A stretch of DNA of 64,000 nucleotides from Archangium lansingense (lineage in GTDB: Bacteria; Myxococcota; Myxococcia; Myxococcales; Myxococcaceae), in NCBI RefSeq assembly GCF_026626635.1, contig NZ_JAPNKA010000001.1, positions 2,790,001-2,854,000 of the forward strand. Direction: 5' to 3'. Below are positions 55,169 to 63,839 of the stretch, one piece after another (position 1 is the first letter of the stretch; each line of letters starts with the position of its first letter). A program made the translations under genes and the position numbers. The notes under the pieces were generated by a model. That model was not told the origin of the DNA. It saw only the letters and a program-made list of their open reading frames with translations, and did no database searches.

Positions 55169-55986
55169 GCGGACCCCCGGCGCAGCTGCACCACCTCGGC
55201 GGGCGGCGCGTCTCCGTAGAAGGACAGCTTCGCGTTGCGCGCGGCCGGCACGGAGATGAGCTTCTCGAAGACGGCCTCCAGCGAGGGCGAGTCATAGCGC
55301 TCCCTCAACTGCTCCACCGTCCCCTGGTCCAGCATCCTCCCGCCGCGGATGACGCCCGCGTGCGTGGCCAGCCGATCGGCGATCTCCAGCACGTGCGTGG
55401 TGAGCAGCAGCGTCACGCCCCGCCGGCTCAGCTCGCGCAGCAGCTCGCGGATGACGCCCGCGGCCAGCACGTCGATGCCCTCGAAGGGCTCGTCCAGCAG
55501 CACCAGCTCCGGCGCGTGGATGAGCGCCGCGGCAATGGCCAGCCGCCGCCGCATGCCCTTGGAGTACTCGGCCACCAGCGCGCCCGCCTTGTACGTCAGC
55601 TCCGTCAGCTCGAGCAGCTCGGCCGCCCGTGCCGCCGCCTCGTCCCCGCTCAGCCCGTACATTCGCCCGCAGAAGGTGAGGTACTGCCTGCCGGTGAGCC
55701 GCTCGAAGAGGCTCAGCTCCTCGGGCACCACGCCAATGTGGCGCTTGACCTCCATCGGCCGGGCCACCGCGTCCACGCCCAGCAGGGAGATGCGGCCGGC
55801 GTCCGGCGCGTACACCCCGGTGAGCAGCGCGATGGTGGTGGACTTGCCCGCCCCGTTGGGGCCGAGGAAGGCGTAGAAGGAGCCTCGGGGGATGGTCAGC
55901 TCCATCCCGTTGAGTGCGGTGAATTCGCCGAAGCGCTTCACGAGCCCGTGGGCATCGACGGCCAGGTCAGTGGGGGGGGAGGACAT
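55165..55986 (-). CDS. ABC transporter ATP-binding protein
   Basis: A 273-residue ABC ATPase: Walker A LGPNGAGKSTTIALLTG near residue 40, Q-loop-region GVVPEELSLFERLTG, signature YSKGMRRRLAIAAALIHAPE (a variant of LSGGQ) near 140, Walker B ELVLLDEPFEGID and the switch histidine in LLTTHVLE. The family is the CcmA/NatA type that drives ABC-2 permeases. Transcribed with the permease downstream. It is divergent from purU, with ~105 bp between the starts. Confidence 0.93.
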   Translation of the reverse strand: MSSPPTDLAVDAHGLVKRFGEFTALNGMELTIPRGSFYAFLGPNGAGKSTTIALLTGVYAPDAGRISLLGVDAVARPMEVKRHIGVVPEELSLFERLTGRQYLTFCGRMYGLSGDEAAARAAELLELTELTYKAGALVAEYSKGMRRRLAIAAALIHAPELVLLDEPFEGIDVLAAGVIRELLRELSRRGVTLLLTTHVLEIADRLATHAGVIRGGRMLDQGTVEQLRERYDSPSLEAVFEKLISVPAARNAKLSFYGDAPPAEVVQLRRGSA

Positions 55987-56091
55987 GCGTGGGGCGGATC
56001 AGAGCCGACTCCGCCGCCCCCCGGCAATCCCCCTGATGCCCGAGGTCCGGCCCCCGGAGGGGCCGCCCTGGCGTGTAGGATCCACCCCCGT

Positions 56092-56967
56092 ATGGACTCT
56101 CCCTCCCAGACGAACGTGGATCGCGCCCGGCTCCTCATCACCTGCGTGGATCGCCCCGGGGTGGTGGCGGCCGTGTCCCAGCTCCTCTACGAGCACGGCG
56201 CCAACGTGGTCGACTCGGACCAGCACACCGAGCCCGATGATCTCCGCTTCTTCATGCGGCTGGAGTTCGATCTCCCCGGGCTCCAGGAGCGGCTCGCCGC
56301 GCTGGAGGAGGCCTTCCTCCCGGTGGCCCAGCGCTTCGGGATGGAGTGGCGGCTCGCCCCCGCCGCGCGCGTCAAGCGCATGGCCGTCTTTGTCTCCAAG
56401 CAGGACCACTGCCTCCAGGAGCTGCTCTGGCTGTGGAAGAAGGGCGAGCTGGCCGCGCACATCCCCCTGGTGGTGAGCAACCATCCAGATGCGCGCGAGG
56501 TGGTGGCTCCCTTCGGCGTCCCGCTGCACCACATCCCCGTCACCGCGAGCACCAAGCCCCAGGCCGAGGCGGCCGCGCTCGAGCTCATGAAGGACCACCA
56601 GGTGGACCTCATCGTCCTCGCCCGCTACATGCAGATTGTGAGCGCGGACTTCATCGAGCGCTGCGGCCGGCCCATCATCAACATCCACCACAGCTTCCTA
56701 CCGGCGTTCGTGGGGGCCAATCCGTACGCCGCGGCGCATGCTCGCGGGGTGAAGCTGATTGGAGCGACGGCGCACTACGTGACGGCCGAGCTGGACGCGG
56801 GGCCCATCATCGAGCAGGACGTGCATCGGGTGGGGCATCGAGATGCGGTGGCGGACCTGGTCCGCATCGGGCGCCGAGTGGAGCGCACCGTGCTGGCGCG
56901 CGCGGTTGCCTGGCACCTGGAGGACAGGGTGTTGCCACACGGGAACAAGACCGTCGTCTTCGCGTGA
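56092..56967 (+). CDS. purU: Formyltetrahydrofolate deformylase
   Basis: A 291-residue enzyme that hydrolyses 10-formyl-THF to formate and THF, balancing the one-carbon pool. The N-terminal ACT-like domain starts LLITCVDRPGVVAAVSQLLY, and the formyltransferase-fold domain carries VVSNHPDAREVVAPFGVPLH, IINIHHSFLPAFVGANPYAA (catalytic Asn and His) and IGATAHYVTAELDAGPIIEQ (catalytic Asp). The length matches the family (280-290). ATG 56092 begins the conserved part; the frame is open far upstream but on the antisense of the ABC ATPase. Confidence 0.95.
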   Translation: MDSPSQTNVDRARLLITCVDRPGVVAAVSQLLYEHGANVVDSDQHTEPDDLRFFMRLEFDLPGLQERLAALEEAFLPVAQRFGMEWRLAPAARVKRMAVFVSKQDHCLQELLWLWKKGELAAHIPLVVSNHPDAREVVAPFGVPLHHIPVTASTKPQAEAAALELMKDHQVDLIVLARYMQIVSADFIERCGRPIINIHHSFLPAFVGANPYAAAHARGVKLIGATAHYVTAELDAGPIIEQDVHRVGHRDAVADLVRIGRRVERTVLARAVAWHLEDRVLPHGNKTVVFA

Positions 56968-56991
56968 GCGGCGCGTTCCCGGGAGTGCTGC

Positions 56992-57369
56992 TCAGTGCAC
57001 CATGGCCACCTCCGGGGGGCCGATGATGCGCTGCACCGTCATCCTCACCTTGTCCAGGTCCACCGGCTTGGAGATGTAGCCGGCGGCGCCGACCAGCTCC
57101 GCCTCCCACTCGAAGCCGTAGCCCGAGATGATGATGATCGGCAGCCCGCGCGCTCGCGGCATCTTCTTGAGCGCGTCCAGCAGGCCCCAGCCGCTCATCA
57201 CTGGCATGCGCAGATCCAACAGCACGGCCTGGGGAATCTCTCCCTCCAGGGTGTCGAGGGCCTCTCGGCCGTTGGCGGCCTGTTCCGTGCGGTAGCCCAT
57301 CTCCTCTAGGGCATCGCAGATGAGCGTGCGGTGGCTCGCGTCGTCGTCGACGACCAGGATGTAGGACAT
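56992..57369 (-). CDS. Single-domain response regulator (CheY-like)
   Basis: A 125-residue receiver domain: acidic pair in VVDDDASHR, phosphoacceptor Asp in LLDLRMPVMSGW (near residue 52), Thr/Ser position in IIISGYG and Lys in ISKPVDLDKV (near 101). No output domain. It probably relays phosphate from an unlinked hybrid kinase; no histidine kinase is in the window. It converges on purU. Confidence 0.92.
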   Translation of the reverse strand: MSYILVVDDDASHRTLICDALEEMGYRTEQAANGREALDTLEGEIPQAVLLDLRMPVMSGWGLLDALKKMPRARGLPIIIISGYGFEWEAELVGAAGYISKPVDLDKVRMTVQRIIGPPEVAMVH

Positions 57370-57465
57370 GGCGGGGCCTCGATGCGTATTCCGGCAGGGA
57401 AGGCAGATTCTATGGGGGGCAAGATGCGAACGCCCCCCCGGTTCCGGAAGGGGTGTGCCCGGTTT

Positions 57466-58410
57466 TCAACATCCCTCGAACAGCTGGAGGGCGTTCTGCC
57501 CCAGGATGCCCGCCTCCGCCTCGTCCCCGAGCTTCAGGGCCAACAACTGTTTGAGCTCGCGGTCCCAGGCGTAAGGCAGGTTGGGGAAGTCCGTGCCGTA
57601 GAGGATGCGCTCGGGGCGCACGTCCAGCAAGCGGCGAGGGACGGGAATGGGGAAGTAGCCGGCCACCGCCATGGTGGTGTCCAGCCAGAGGTTGTCGTGG
57701 CGCTCCAGCAGCCGCTCGTAGGCGTCGAACTCGTCCGCGCCCAGGTGGGGGATGCACAGCTTGAGGCCCGGGTGATCCTTCAGGACCCGCTCCACGCGCT
57801 CGGCCGAGCAGAGGGCGTGCACGTCGCACTTGTACTGGGGGCTGGCGGGCTCGCGGCCGGCGTGCATCACCAGCGGCCGCCCGGCCCGGGCACAGGCGGC
57901 ATAAACTTCGTGCAGCGCGGGCGCGTCCGGGGCGAAGCACTGCACGTGGCAGTGCAGCTTCACGCCCTTGAGTCCCGATGCGAAGGCCTCGGCCAGGATG
58001 TCCGCCGCGCCCTCTTCGCCCGGCAGCACGGTGGCCAGCCCCAACACGCGCGGCTCGGCCCGAGCCACCTCGGCGATGTAGCTGTTGAGGAAGCGCGCCA
58101 TGCCCGGCTTGTGCGCGTAGTGGAGCGCCACCACCCGGTGCACTCCTCGCGACAGCAGGAAGGACACCACCTGAGGGGTGTGCAGCTTGTAGCGGATGGG
58201 CCAGCCGTACTGGTCGAACCAGCGCCATACCGCCTCGAAGACGCCGTCCGGGAAGAGGTGGACGTGGGCATCCACCACGGGCGGCAGCCCCTCGGGCAGC
58301 CGGGGCCCCTCCTCATCATTCAAGGCCGGTAGGGGGAGTGTTGGGCCACCGGGCGCCAGCCAGCCAGATGCGGCACCCAGGCAGGCCGGGGAATCGTCGG
58401 GGTGGTGCAT
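57466..58410 (-). CDS. Amidohydrolase family (Amidohydro_2) metal-dependent hydrolase
   Basis: A 314-residue TIM-barrel hydrolase: PPVVDAHVHLFPDGVFEAV (metal-binding HxH), GLKGVKLHCHVQCFAPD (Lys and His), LVMHAGREPAS, LCIPHLGADEFDAYERLL and YGTDFPNLPYAWDRELKQLL (the final Asp). This is the aminocarboxymuconate-semialdehyde decarboxylase-like group. The first ~45 residues (MHHPDDSPACLGAASGWLAP) do not look conserved, so translation may start later. The small gene upstream (58424-58657) lies 13 bp away and on the same strand. Confidence 0.85.
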   Translation of the reverse strand: MHHPDDSPACLGAASGWLAPGGPTLPLPALNDEEGPRLPEGLPPVVDAHVHLFPDGVFEAVWRWFDQYGWPIRYKLHTPQVVSFLLSRGVHRVVALHYAHKPGMARFLNSYIAEVARAEPRVLGLATVLPGEEGAADILAEAFASGLKGVKLHCHVQCFAPDAPALHEVYAACARAGRPLVMHAGREPASPQYKCDVHALCSAERVERVLKDHPGLKLCIPHLGADEFDAYERLLERHDNLWLDTTMAVAGYFPIPVPRRLLDVRPERILYGTDFPNLPYAWDRELKQLLALKLGDEAEAGILGQNALQLFEGC

Positions 58411-58423
58411 GCGGAGCGAAGCT

Positions 58424-58657
58424 CTACTCCTTCTTCCGCTCCACGTCCCCTTGCTGCTGGTTGTCCACGCGCCTCAGGTAGGCGTTGTTCGAGTAGCCAG
58501 CGCGCTCCAGCCGCTGGGTCTCGATGAGATCCGCGACCTTGGTACACACCTGGCTGAGCAGACGGAGCGACTCGGCCAACAGCTTCTCGGCCTGGTCCTG
58601 CGCGTCCGCGCGCTTGATGATGGTCCGGTCGCGGCGGAACAACTGGGTCAACTTCAT
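58424..58657 (-). CDS. Small conserved-looking hypothetical protein
   Basis: A 77-residue cytoplasmic protein, mostly helical: KLTQLFRRDRTIIKRADAQD, then QAEKLLAESLRLLSQVCTKV and a polar tail (NNAYLRRVDNQQQGDVERKK). No motif that I can name. ATG 58657 is preferred; an in-frame TTG three codons earlier is possible. Same strand as, and probably cotranscribed with, the amidohydrolase gene. Confidence 0.6.
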   Translation of the reverse strand: MKLTQLFRRDRTIIKRADAQDQAEKLLAESLRLLSQVCTKVADLIETQRLERAGYSNNAYLRRVDNQQQGDVERKKE

Positions 58658-59033
58658 TCCAACCAATGTAAGGGAACGCGTTCGCTCTTGCCACCGGACT
58701 CACGGGCAGCGCGCCGTCACCACCCCCGTGCGAGGTGTTCCGCCGGGTGGGGCGGGGCTGATCCACCCAGGTTGGGTGTGTTGGCCCGTTGACGCATCCG
58801 GACGACGCAGAGCATTGGAAATCAACAACTTAACAGCTCAGCAAATTTACACAGCGGACAGCGCTCGGCTGGGGGGGCGGGCTGTTTCGAGGGGAAGCGT
58901 CCGGTAAACGACCAATATCAGGGGCCTTTCACGAATTTTCAGCAGGGGGGGTGACGCGCGGAAAATTTGTGCTTACAGTGCGTCCATTCACTTCCCGACT
59001 TCCTGTCGAGGACGGTCGAAAGGGGGACTGCGC
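58658..59033. other. Intergenic region with AT-rich patches (divergent promoters)
   Basis: About 375 bp with no gene. Two short AT-rich stretches stand out in this GC-rich genome: one at about 58816-58852 (ATCAACAACTTAACAGCTCA) and one at about 58931-58977 (GAATTTTCAGC... GAAAATTTGTGCTTACAG). The second is close to the small gene at 59034 and should contain its promoter; AT-rich DNA here may bind nucleoid proteins. No clear sigma-54 or sigma-70 match was found. Confidence 0.45.
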
Positions 59034-59300
59034 ATGGCTTACGATGGCGAGCTTGTGAAGATGGCGAATGGCCGCTGGGCGCGGTTCCAGCGTTGCCAGG
59101 TGTACCGCCCGGGCGTCGAGGACGCGGGCGAGACGATGATGTTGATCGCTGTGGAGCTGGACGAGCGCTACCAGCTGTTGCTGGACGAAGTGGCGGACTC
59201 GCTGGCGCAGTACCGGCATCGGGGCATTCCGGTGCAGGCCAGGCTGGACGAGGCGCAGCGGCTGACGCTGCACCCGGAGGAGTCCAGCGCGCTTCACTAA
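59034..59300 (+). CDS. Small hypothetical protein
   Basis: An 88-residue protein, MAYDGELVKMANGRWARFQR then a beta-like stretch and a helical end (ELDERYQLLLDEVADSLAQY). ATG follows AAAGGGGG by 7 bases, a strong ribosome-binding site, and an AT-rich promoter-like region lies upstream, so it is very probably expressed. No family is recognised. Its stop overlaps the end of the convergent hydrolase gene by 4 bp. Confidence 0.65.
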   Translation: MAYDGELVKMANGRWARFQRCQVYRPGVEDAGETMMLIAVELDERYQLLLDEVADSLAQYRHRGIPVQARLDEAQRLTLHPEESSALH

Positions 59301-60079
59301 CGAGGCCGGTAGAAGCGCGCGGCGTTGTCATGAGCCACGCGCTTCACCACTCGTTCCGAGAGCTTCGCCTTGGTCAGCAGGTTGGCCACGCGTGCGAGCC
59401 CAAGGATGTCGCCGGCGCCATCGCCGGCGTCGGAGTTGAGCACCAGCCGCTCGCTGCCAAGCCGGCGCACCAGCGCCACGGCACGCTCGGCCTTGAGTGC
59501 TTCGGGGTGCAGCGTCAGCCCCGCCCAATGCCCACAGCCGAGGATGTTGCGCACGGTACGGCCGTTGGCGTGGTCCACCAGCACGCGGGAGGGCCGCACG
59601 CCGGAGTCCCTCAGCAGGGTGAGGATGCGCCGGGTATGGCGCTCCTTGTCGTGCACCGGGGTGTGCACCAGCACCTTGAGCTTGAGCTGGCGCGCGAGCG
59701 CGAGCTGCTCGAGGAAGGCCTCCTCCTCCTCGATGCCGCCTGAGTGCAGTCCCGTCTCGCCCAGGGCCACCACGCGTCCTCCGCGGAAGTAGTCGGGGAG
59801 GCTCGCGAGCACCTCGGACAGGCCGCGGCGGGGGATGCAGCGCGGGTGCACGCCCAGCGCCGCCCAGGCGCGGATGCCCAGGCGCTCCAGGCGAGGAAGC
59901 TGCCGGAGCATCAGGTCATCGAAGTGCTTGCGCAGGGCTTTTGGGGTGGGCTCGGGCAGGTGGTGGGCGACCACCAACGCCCGCTCCACCCCGAAGAAGC
60001 GCATGGACTCGAGGTCCTGGTCGCTGAGGGCCTCCGGGTGGAGGTGCGCGTCGAAGAGCTGGAGGAGCGAGGTGGCCAC
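59297..60079 (-). CDS. TatD-like metal-dependent hydrolase
   Basis: A 260-residue TIM-barrel hydrolase: LFDAHLHPEALSDQDLE (metal HxH), AALGVHPRCIPRRGL, VVALGETGLHSGGIEEEEAF (metal Glu), VLVHTPVHDKERHTRRILTL, LVDHANGRTVRNILGCGHWA and LVLNSDAGDGAGDILGLARV (final Asp). This is the TatD/amidohydrolase family; the group with a C-terminal LTKAKLSERVVKRVAHDNAA segment is often annotated as TatD-family or urease-related hydrolase. The substrate is unknown. It follows the gamma-glutamyltransferase gene by 21 bp on the same strand. Confidence 0.88.
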   Translation of the reverse strand: MATSLLQLFDAHLHPEALSDQDLESMRFFGVERALVVAHHLPEPTPKALRKHFDDLMLRQLPRLERLGIRAWAALGVHPRCIPRRGLSEVLASLPDYFRGGRVVALGETGLHSGGIEEEEAFLEQLALARQLKLKVLVHTPVHDKERHTRRILTLLRDSGVRPSRVLVDHANGRTVRNILGCGHWAGLTLHPEALKAERAVALVRRLGSERLVLNSDAGDGAGDILGLARVANLLTKAKLSERVVKRVAHDNAARFYRPR

Positions 60080-60100
60080 GGTCTTGTCCGGTCCTGTCCG

Positions 60101-61870
60101 TCAGTCCTGGCCGAGGGCGGCGCCCTCGTTGCGGGGATCGCTCGCCGCGTAGCGCAGGTTCGTCTTCGGGTCGCTGTAAACGGCCTCGGCGTCACCCCAG
60201 GCCTCCTGCCTGCGAATCTTGTGACCCTTGGCCTCCAATGCGGCCTGCGTGGCGGCCTCCAGGCCCCAGCGGTCCACCCACAGCTCATCCGGCAGGTACT
60301 GATGGTGAAGCCGGCCCTGTCCCACCGCGCGCACCACGTCCATCTTGTGGTCCACGAGGTTGGAGATGACCTGGATGACGGTGGTGGGGATGGTGGAGCC
60401 ACCCGGGCTGCCCACCGCCAGCATCACCTTCTTGGGGTCCTCCTTGGAGAAGACGAGGGTAGGGGACATGGAGGACAGGGGGACCTTGCCCGGGGCGATG
60501 GCGTTGGCCTCGCCCGTCACCAGTCCGTAGGCGTTGGGCACGCCGGGCAGCGCGGCGAAGTCGTCCATCTCGTCATTGAGGAGGATGCCGGTGCCCTTGG
60601 CCACCAGGCACGAGCCGAAGGCGTAGTTCACCGTGGTGGTGAGGGCCACCGCGTTGCCGTTCTTGTCGATGATGGAGATGTGCGTGGTGTTCTTCTTCTC
60701 CGGCGCGCTGGAGGGGTCGTACCAGGTGCCGTCCGGCTTCTTCAGGGTGGAGCCGCTGGCGCCCTCCACGGGGGGCAGCAGCGACGCGCTGGGCGTGGCC
60801 TTCTTCGGGTCGATGCTGCCCGCGAGGTCCGCGATGTAGCCGGAGGAGGTGAGGCTCTCCATGGGAATCTTCACGAAGGCCGGGTCGCCCAGGTACTTCA
60901 CCCGGTCCACGTACACGCGGCGCACCGCCTCGGTGTAGAGGTGGAGCGTCTCCGGCTCGCGGAACTCCAGGCCCTGGGGACGCAGCCGCTCCAGCGCACC
61001 GAGCACCTGCACCACCGCCAGTCCACCGGCACTCGGGGGCGGCATGGTGAGGATGCGGTGGCCGCGGTAGCTGCCTTCCAGCGGCGCATGGGCGCGCGTC
61101 TTGAAGTCCTTGAGGTCCTCGAGCGAGAGCACGCCGCCGCCTGCCTTCACCGTGTCCACCATCGCCTGCGCGATGGGGCCCGAGTAGAAGGGCTTGGGGC
61201 CGCTCTTCGCGAGCGTCTGGAGCGTGCGGGCCAGCTCCGGCTGACGCACGAGGTGGCCGATGGGCGGCACGTCCAGCTCGCCCTGCTCGTTCTTGGCGAG
61301 GAAGATGCGCGCGGCCTCGGGGTCCTGCCGCAGGCAGTCGCGCCGCAGGGTGGCGAGTGCCTGGTACTTGGGTGACACCCAGAAGCCGTTGCGCGCGGCT
61401 TCAATGGCGGGCTGCAGCACCACCGCGCGCGGCAGCTTGCCGTGCTTCTCCAGCAGCTCCAGGTAGCCGGCCACTGCACCGGGCACCGCCACACTGGTCG
61501 CACCGTCCGTGGACAGCCCTGGCACCACCTGTCCGTCCTTCAGGTACATGTCCCGCGTGGCTGCCTTGGGCGCCACCTCGCGGAAGTCCAGCACCTGCGT
61601 TCCACTTGTCTTCGCGTCGTGCACCAGCGCGAAGCCGCCGCCGCCAAGGCCCGAGTGGTACGGCCCCACCACTGCCAGCGTGAAGGCCGCCGCTACCGCC
61701 GCGTCCACCGCGTTGCCGCCCTTGTCCAGCATCCGCAGCGCGGCCTCGCTCGCCATCGGGTGCGCCGTGGCCACCGCTCCGCCTCGGTAGGGCCTCGCCG
61801 CCCACGCTGGCATCGCCACCACGAGCAGCGACAAGGCCACGCTCCACCACGTCTTCCGGTGTGCCCGCAT
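60101..61870 (-). CDS. ggt: Gamma-glutamyltransferase (periplasmic, self-cleaving)
   Basis: A 589-residue protein with a signal peptide (WWSVALSLLVVAMPAWA). Ggt cleaves glutathione and related gamma-glutamyl compounds. The precursor is cut before a threonine; the site here is in KKNTTHISIIDKNGNAVALT (Thr near residue 390), followed by TTVNYAFGSCLVAKGTGILL. Other family parts are PMASEAALRMLDKGGNAVDA, GPYHSGLGGGGFALVHD and VGSPGGSTIPTTVIQVISNL. I chose ATG 61870 (MRAHRKTWW) as the start of the signal peptide, over one 7 codons upstream. It is the first gene of an operon with the TatD-like gene. Confidence 0.94.
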   Translation of the reverse strand: MRAHRKTWWSVALSLLVVAMPAWAARPYRGGAVATAHPMASEAALRMLDKGGNAVDAAVAAAFTLAVVGPYHSGLGGGGFALVHDAKTSGTQVLDFREVAPKAATRDMYLKDGQVVPGLSTDGATSVAVPGAVAGYLELLEKHGKLPRAVVLQPAIEAARNGFWVSPKYQALATLRRDCLRQDPEAARIFLAKNEQGELDVPPIGHLVRQPELARTLQTLAKSGPKPFYSGPIAQAMVDTVKAGGGVLSLEDLKDFKTRAHAPLEGSYRGHRILTMPPPSAGGLAVVQVLGALERLRPQGLEFREPETLHLYTEAVRRVYVDRVKYLGDPAFVKIPMESLTSSGYIADLAGSIDPKKATPSASLLPPVEGASGSTLKKPDGTWYDPSSAPEKKNTTHISIIDKNGNAVALTTTVNYAFGSCLVAKGTGILLNDEMDDFAALPGVPNAYGLVTGEANAIAPGKVPLSSMSPTLVFSKEDPKKVMLAVGSPGGSTIPTTVIQVISNLVDHKMDVVRAVGQGRLHHQYLPDELWVDRWGLEAATQAALEAKGHKIRRQEAWGDAEAVYSDPKTNLRYAASDPRNEGAALGQD

Positions 61871-62294
61871 CTTTACCGTCTCCACGTGCATGGCCCTCGT
61901 ACAGGGCGTGCAGCAGGTGCTTCACAGGGTTCGGGTTCTGGAGTATCCCGGCGCGCGCCCGGACTCGCCACGAATCGTTTCATCATTGAGAAGTGTCCGG
62001 CTGACACCAGCATGCTCGGCCTGGAGTTTGACCGGGGCACAGGCGAGGGCATCCTGTGCATGACGCTCGGTCATGCCGGGGGACTCATGAACGCCAACCT
62101 GACGACAATGAAGCCGATGTCGACCTCACCAGATGCCACGGTGACAACGCTCTTCCTCCGACCGACGTTCGGTATCACCGTGCAGAGCAACACGCTGTCC
62201 GTCTCAGTGAGGGCGCGCCCGGAGGGCATCCGCGCGACGCGCCCCGCAGCTCGCGGTTGACGCGCCGCTTTCGCGTCCCTAGTAATCGCCGCTT
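61871..62294. other. Intergenic region upstream of glmU with a doubtful small reading frame
   Basis: About 425 bp between the divergent ggt and glmU genes. A plus-strand frame from ATG 62011 to 62260 (82 codons, MLGLEFDRGTGEGILCMTLG ...) has GC-rich third positions and protein-like composition, but no ribosome-binding site, no recognisable family and the look of a fragment of a larger protein. The glmU promoter should lie in the last 60 bp. Confidence 0.4.
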
Positions 62295-63731
62295 ATGACA
62301 GCTCCTTTGGCGGCGGTGGTGTTGTGCGCGGGCAAGGGCACGCGGATGAAGTCGGAGAAGGCCAAGGTCCTTCACCCCATCCTCGGCAAGCCCATCTGTG
62401 CCTATCCCCTCATGCGAGCGCTGGAACTGGGCGCCTCTCCCGTGGTGCCGGTGGTGGGTCACCAGGCCAGCGAGGTGGAGCGCTCCATCCGCTCGCATTT
62501 CCCCACGGCGCCCCTGCGCTTCGCGCTCCAGAAGGAGCAGCGGGGCACGGCGGACGCGGTGCGCTCAGCGGAAGAGTCCCTGAAGGACTTCAGCGGGCGC
62601 GTTCTCATTCTCTACGGTGACGTGCCGCTGGTGCGCCGCGAGACGCTCGAGGCACTGAGCGCCGCGCACCAGAAGAGCGGCGGCGTGCTGTCCCTGGTGT
62701 CCACCTCGCCGGCCGATCCCACCGGCTACGGCCGCGTCATCCGCGAGATGGGCAAGGTGGTGCGCATCGTCGAGCACAAGGACGCCACGCCCGAGCAGCG
62801 TCAGGTGCGTGAGTGCAACGCCGGCATCTACCTGGTGGAGTCCTCCTTCCTGTGGAAGGCGCTGGCCAACATTCGCAGCGCGAACGCGCAGGGCGAGTTC
62901 TATCTGACGGACCTGGTGGAGATGGCCGCGGCCCAGGGCCCGGTGGGCTCCATCGACGCCGAGTTCGGTGAGACGGCCGGCGTGAACGACCGGGTGGAGC
63001 TGGCGGCGCGCGGGAAGGAGCTCCAGGCGCGCCTCAACACCTGGCACATGCGCAACGGCGTCACCCTGGCGGACCCGGCCACCACGTACATCGAGGAGGG
63101 CGTGGTCATCGGGGCGGACACGGAGCTTGCCCCCATGGTGACGCTGTCGGGCGCCACGGTGGTTGGCCGCAACGTCACCATCGGACAGGGCAGCGTCCTG
63201 CACGCCTCCTCGGTGGCTGACGGGACGACCATCAAGCCGTACACCGTGCTGGAGGAGGCCCGGGTGGGCGAGCGCTGCATCCTCGGCCCGTTCTCCCGGC
63301 TGCGGCCCGGCACGGACCTCGCGGAAGAGGTGCACCTGGGCAACTTCGTGGAGACGAAGAAGGCCCGCCTCGGCCGCGGCTCCAAGGCCAACCACCTGGC
63401 CTACCTGGGCGACGCGAAGATTGGCTCCGGGGTCAACGTGGGCGCCGGCACCATCACCTGCAATTACGACGGGGTGAACAAGCACCTCACCGAGCTGGGC
63501 GATGGCGTCTTCATCGGCTCGGACACCCAGCTCGTGGCCCCTGTGAAAGTCGGGGATGGTGCGTATGTCGGCGCGGGCTCCACGGTGACGAAAGATGTGC
63601 CTCCTGGGAGCCTCGCTGTGTCACGCACGCCACAGGTCAACATGGAAGGCTGGGTGGAGAGGAAGAAGGCACGCATGGCCAAGTCCGCGGAAGCAGGCCC
63701 GTCCAAGTCGGGCAAGGCCTCCGGGGGCTAA
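62295..63731 (+). CDS. glmU: Bifunctional GlmU: glucosamine-1-phosphate acetyltransferase / UTP uridylyltransferase
   Basis: A 478-residue enzyme for the last two steps of UDP-GlcNAc synthesis. The N-terminal uridylyltransferase has [20 protein letters not shown] (nucleotide loop) and [28 protein letters not shown] and the sugar-binding [18 protein letters not shown]. The C-terminal left-handed beta-helix acetyltransferase shows hexapeptide repeats ([20 protein letters not shown]), [20 protein letters not shown] (catalytic His in this stretch) and [14 protein letters not shown] charged tail follows. glmS lies 108 bp downstream in the same direction, so the two amino-sugar genes are probably one operon. 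Confidence 0.96.
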   Translation: MTAPLAAVVLCAGKGTRMKSEKAKVLHPILGKPICAYPLMRALELGASPVVPVVGHQASEVERSIRSHFPTAPLRFALQKEQRGTADAVRSAEESLKDFSGRVLILYGDVPLVRRETLEALSAAHQKSGGVLSLVSTSPADPTGYGRVIREMGKVVRIVEHKDATPEQRQVRECNAGIYLVESSFLWKALANIRSANAQGEFYLTDLVEMAAAQGPVGSIDAEFGETAGVNDRVELAARGKELQARLNTWHMRNGVTLADPATTYIEEGVVIGADTELAPMVTLSGATVVGRNVTIGQGSVLHASSVADGTTIKPYTVLEEARVGERCILGPFSRLRPGTDLAEEVHLGNFVETKKARLGRGSKANHLAYLGDAKIGSGVNVGAGTITCNYDGVNKHLTELGDGVFIGSDTQLVAPVKVGDGAYVGAGSTVTKDVPPGSLAVSRTPQVNMEGWVERKKARMAKSAEAGPSKSGKASGG

Positions 63732-63756
63732 CGGGCCCGAGTTTTGCTTGTCATCA

Positions 63757-63813
63757 GGGCGACAGGTGTCGCCCGATGTGGGTGGAGATGCCCCCGGAAT
63801 TTGCAATCCGGGG
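63757..63813 (+). promoter_or_regulatory. Two hairpins in the glmU-glmS spacer
   Basis: The first is GGGCGACA-GG-TGTCGCCC (63757-63774), a nearly loopless 8-bp stem better seen as a palindrome; the second is CCCCGGA-8 bases-TCCGGGG (63792-63813). The second sits 26 bp before the glmS start. They may be a terminator or attenuator, or regulate translation of glmS. The conserved core of the glmS ribozyme is not there. Confidence 0.45.
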
Positions 63814-63839
63814 TTCGGGCGTGAGAGAGGACGGACAAC

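Noticed and set aside
63732..63839. glmS ribozyme upstream of glmS
   Set aside because: The spacer is only 108 bp with two simple hairpins and lacks the conserved ribozyme core; it is a feature of Gram-positive glmS leaders.
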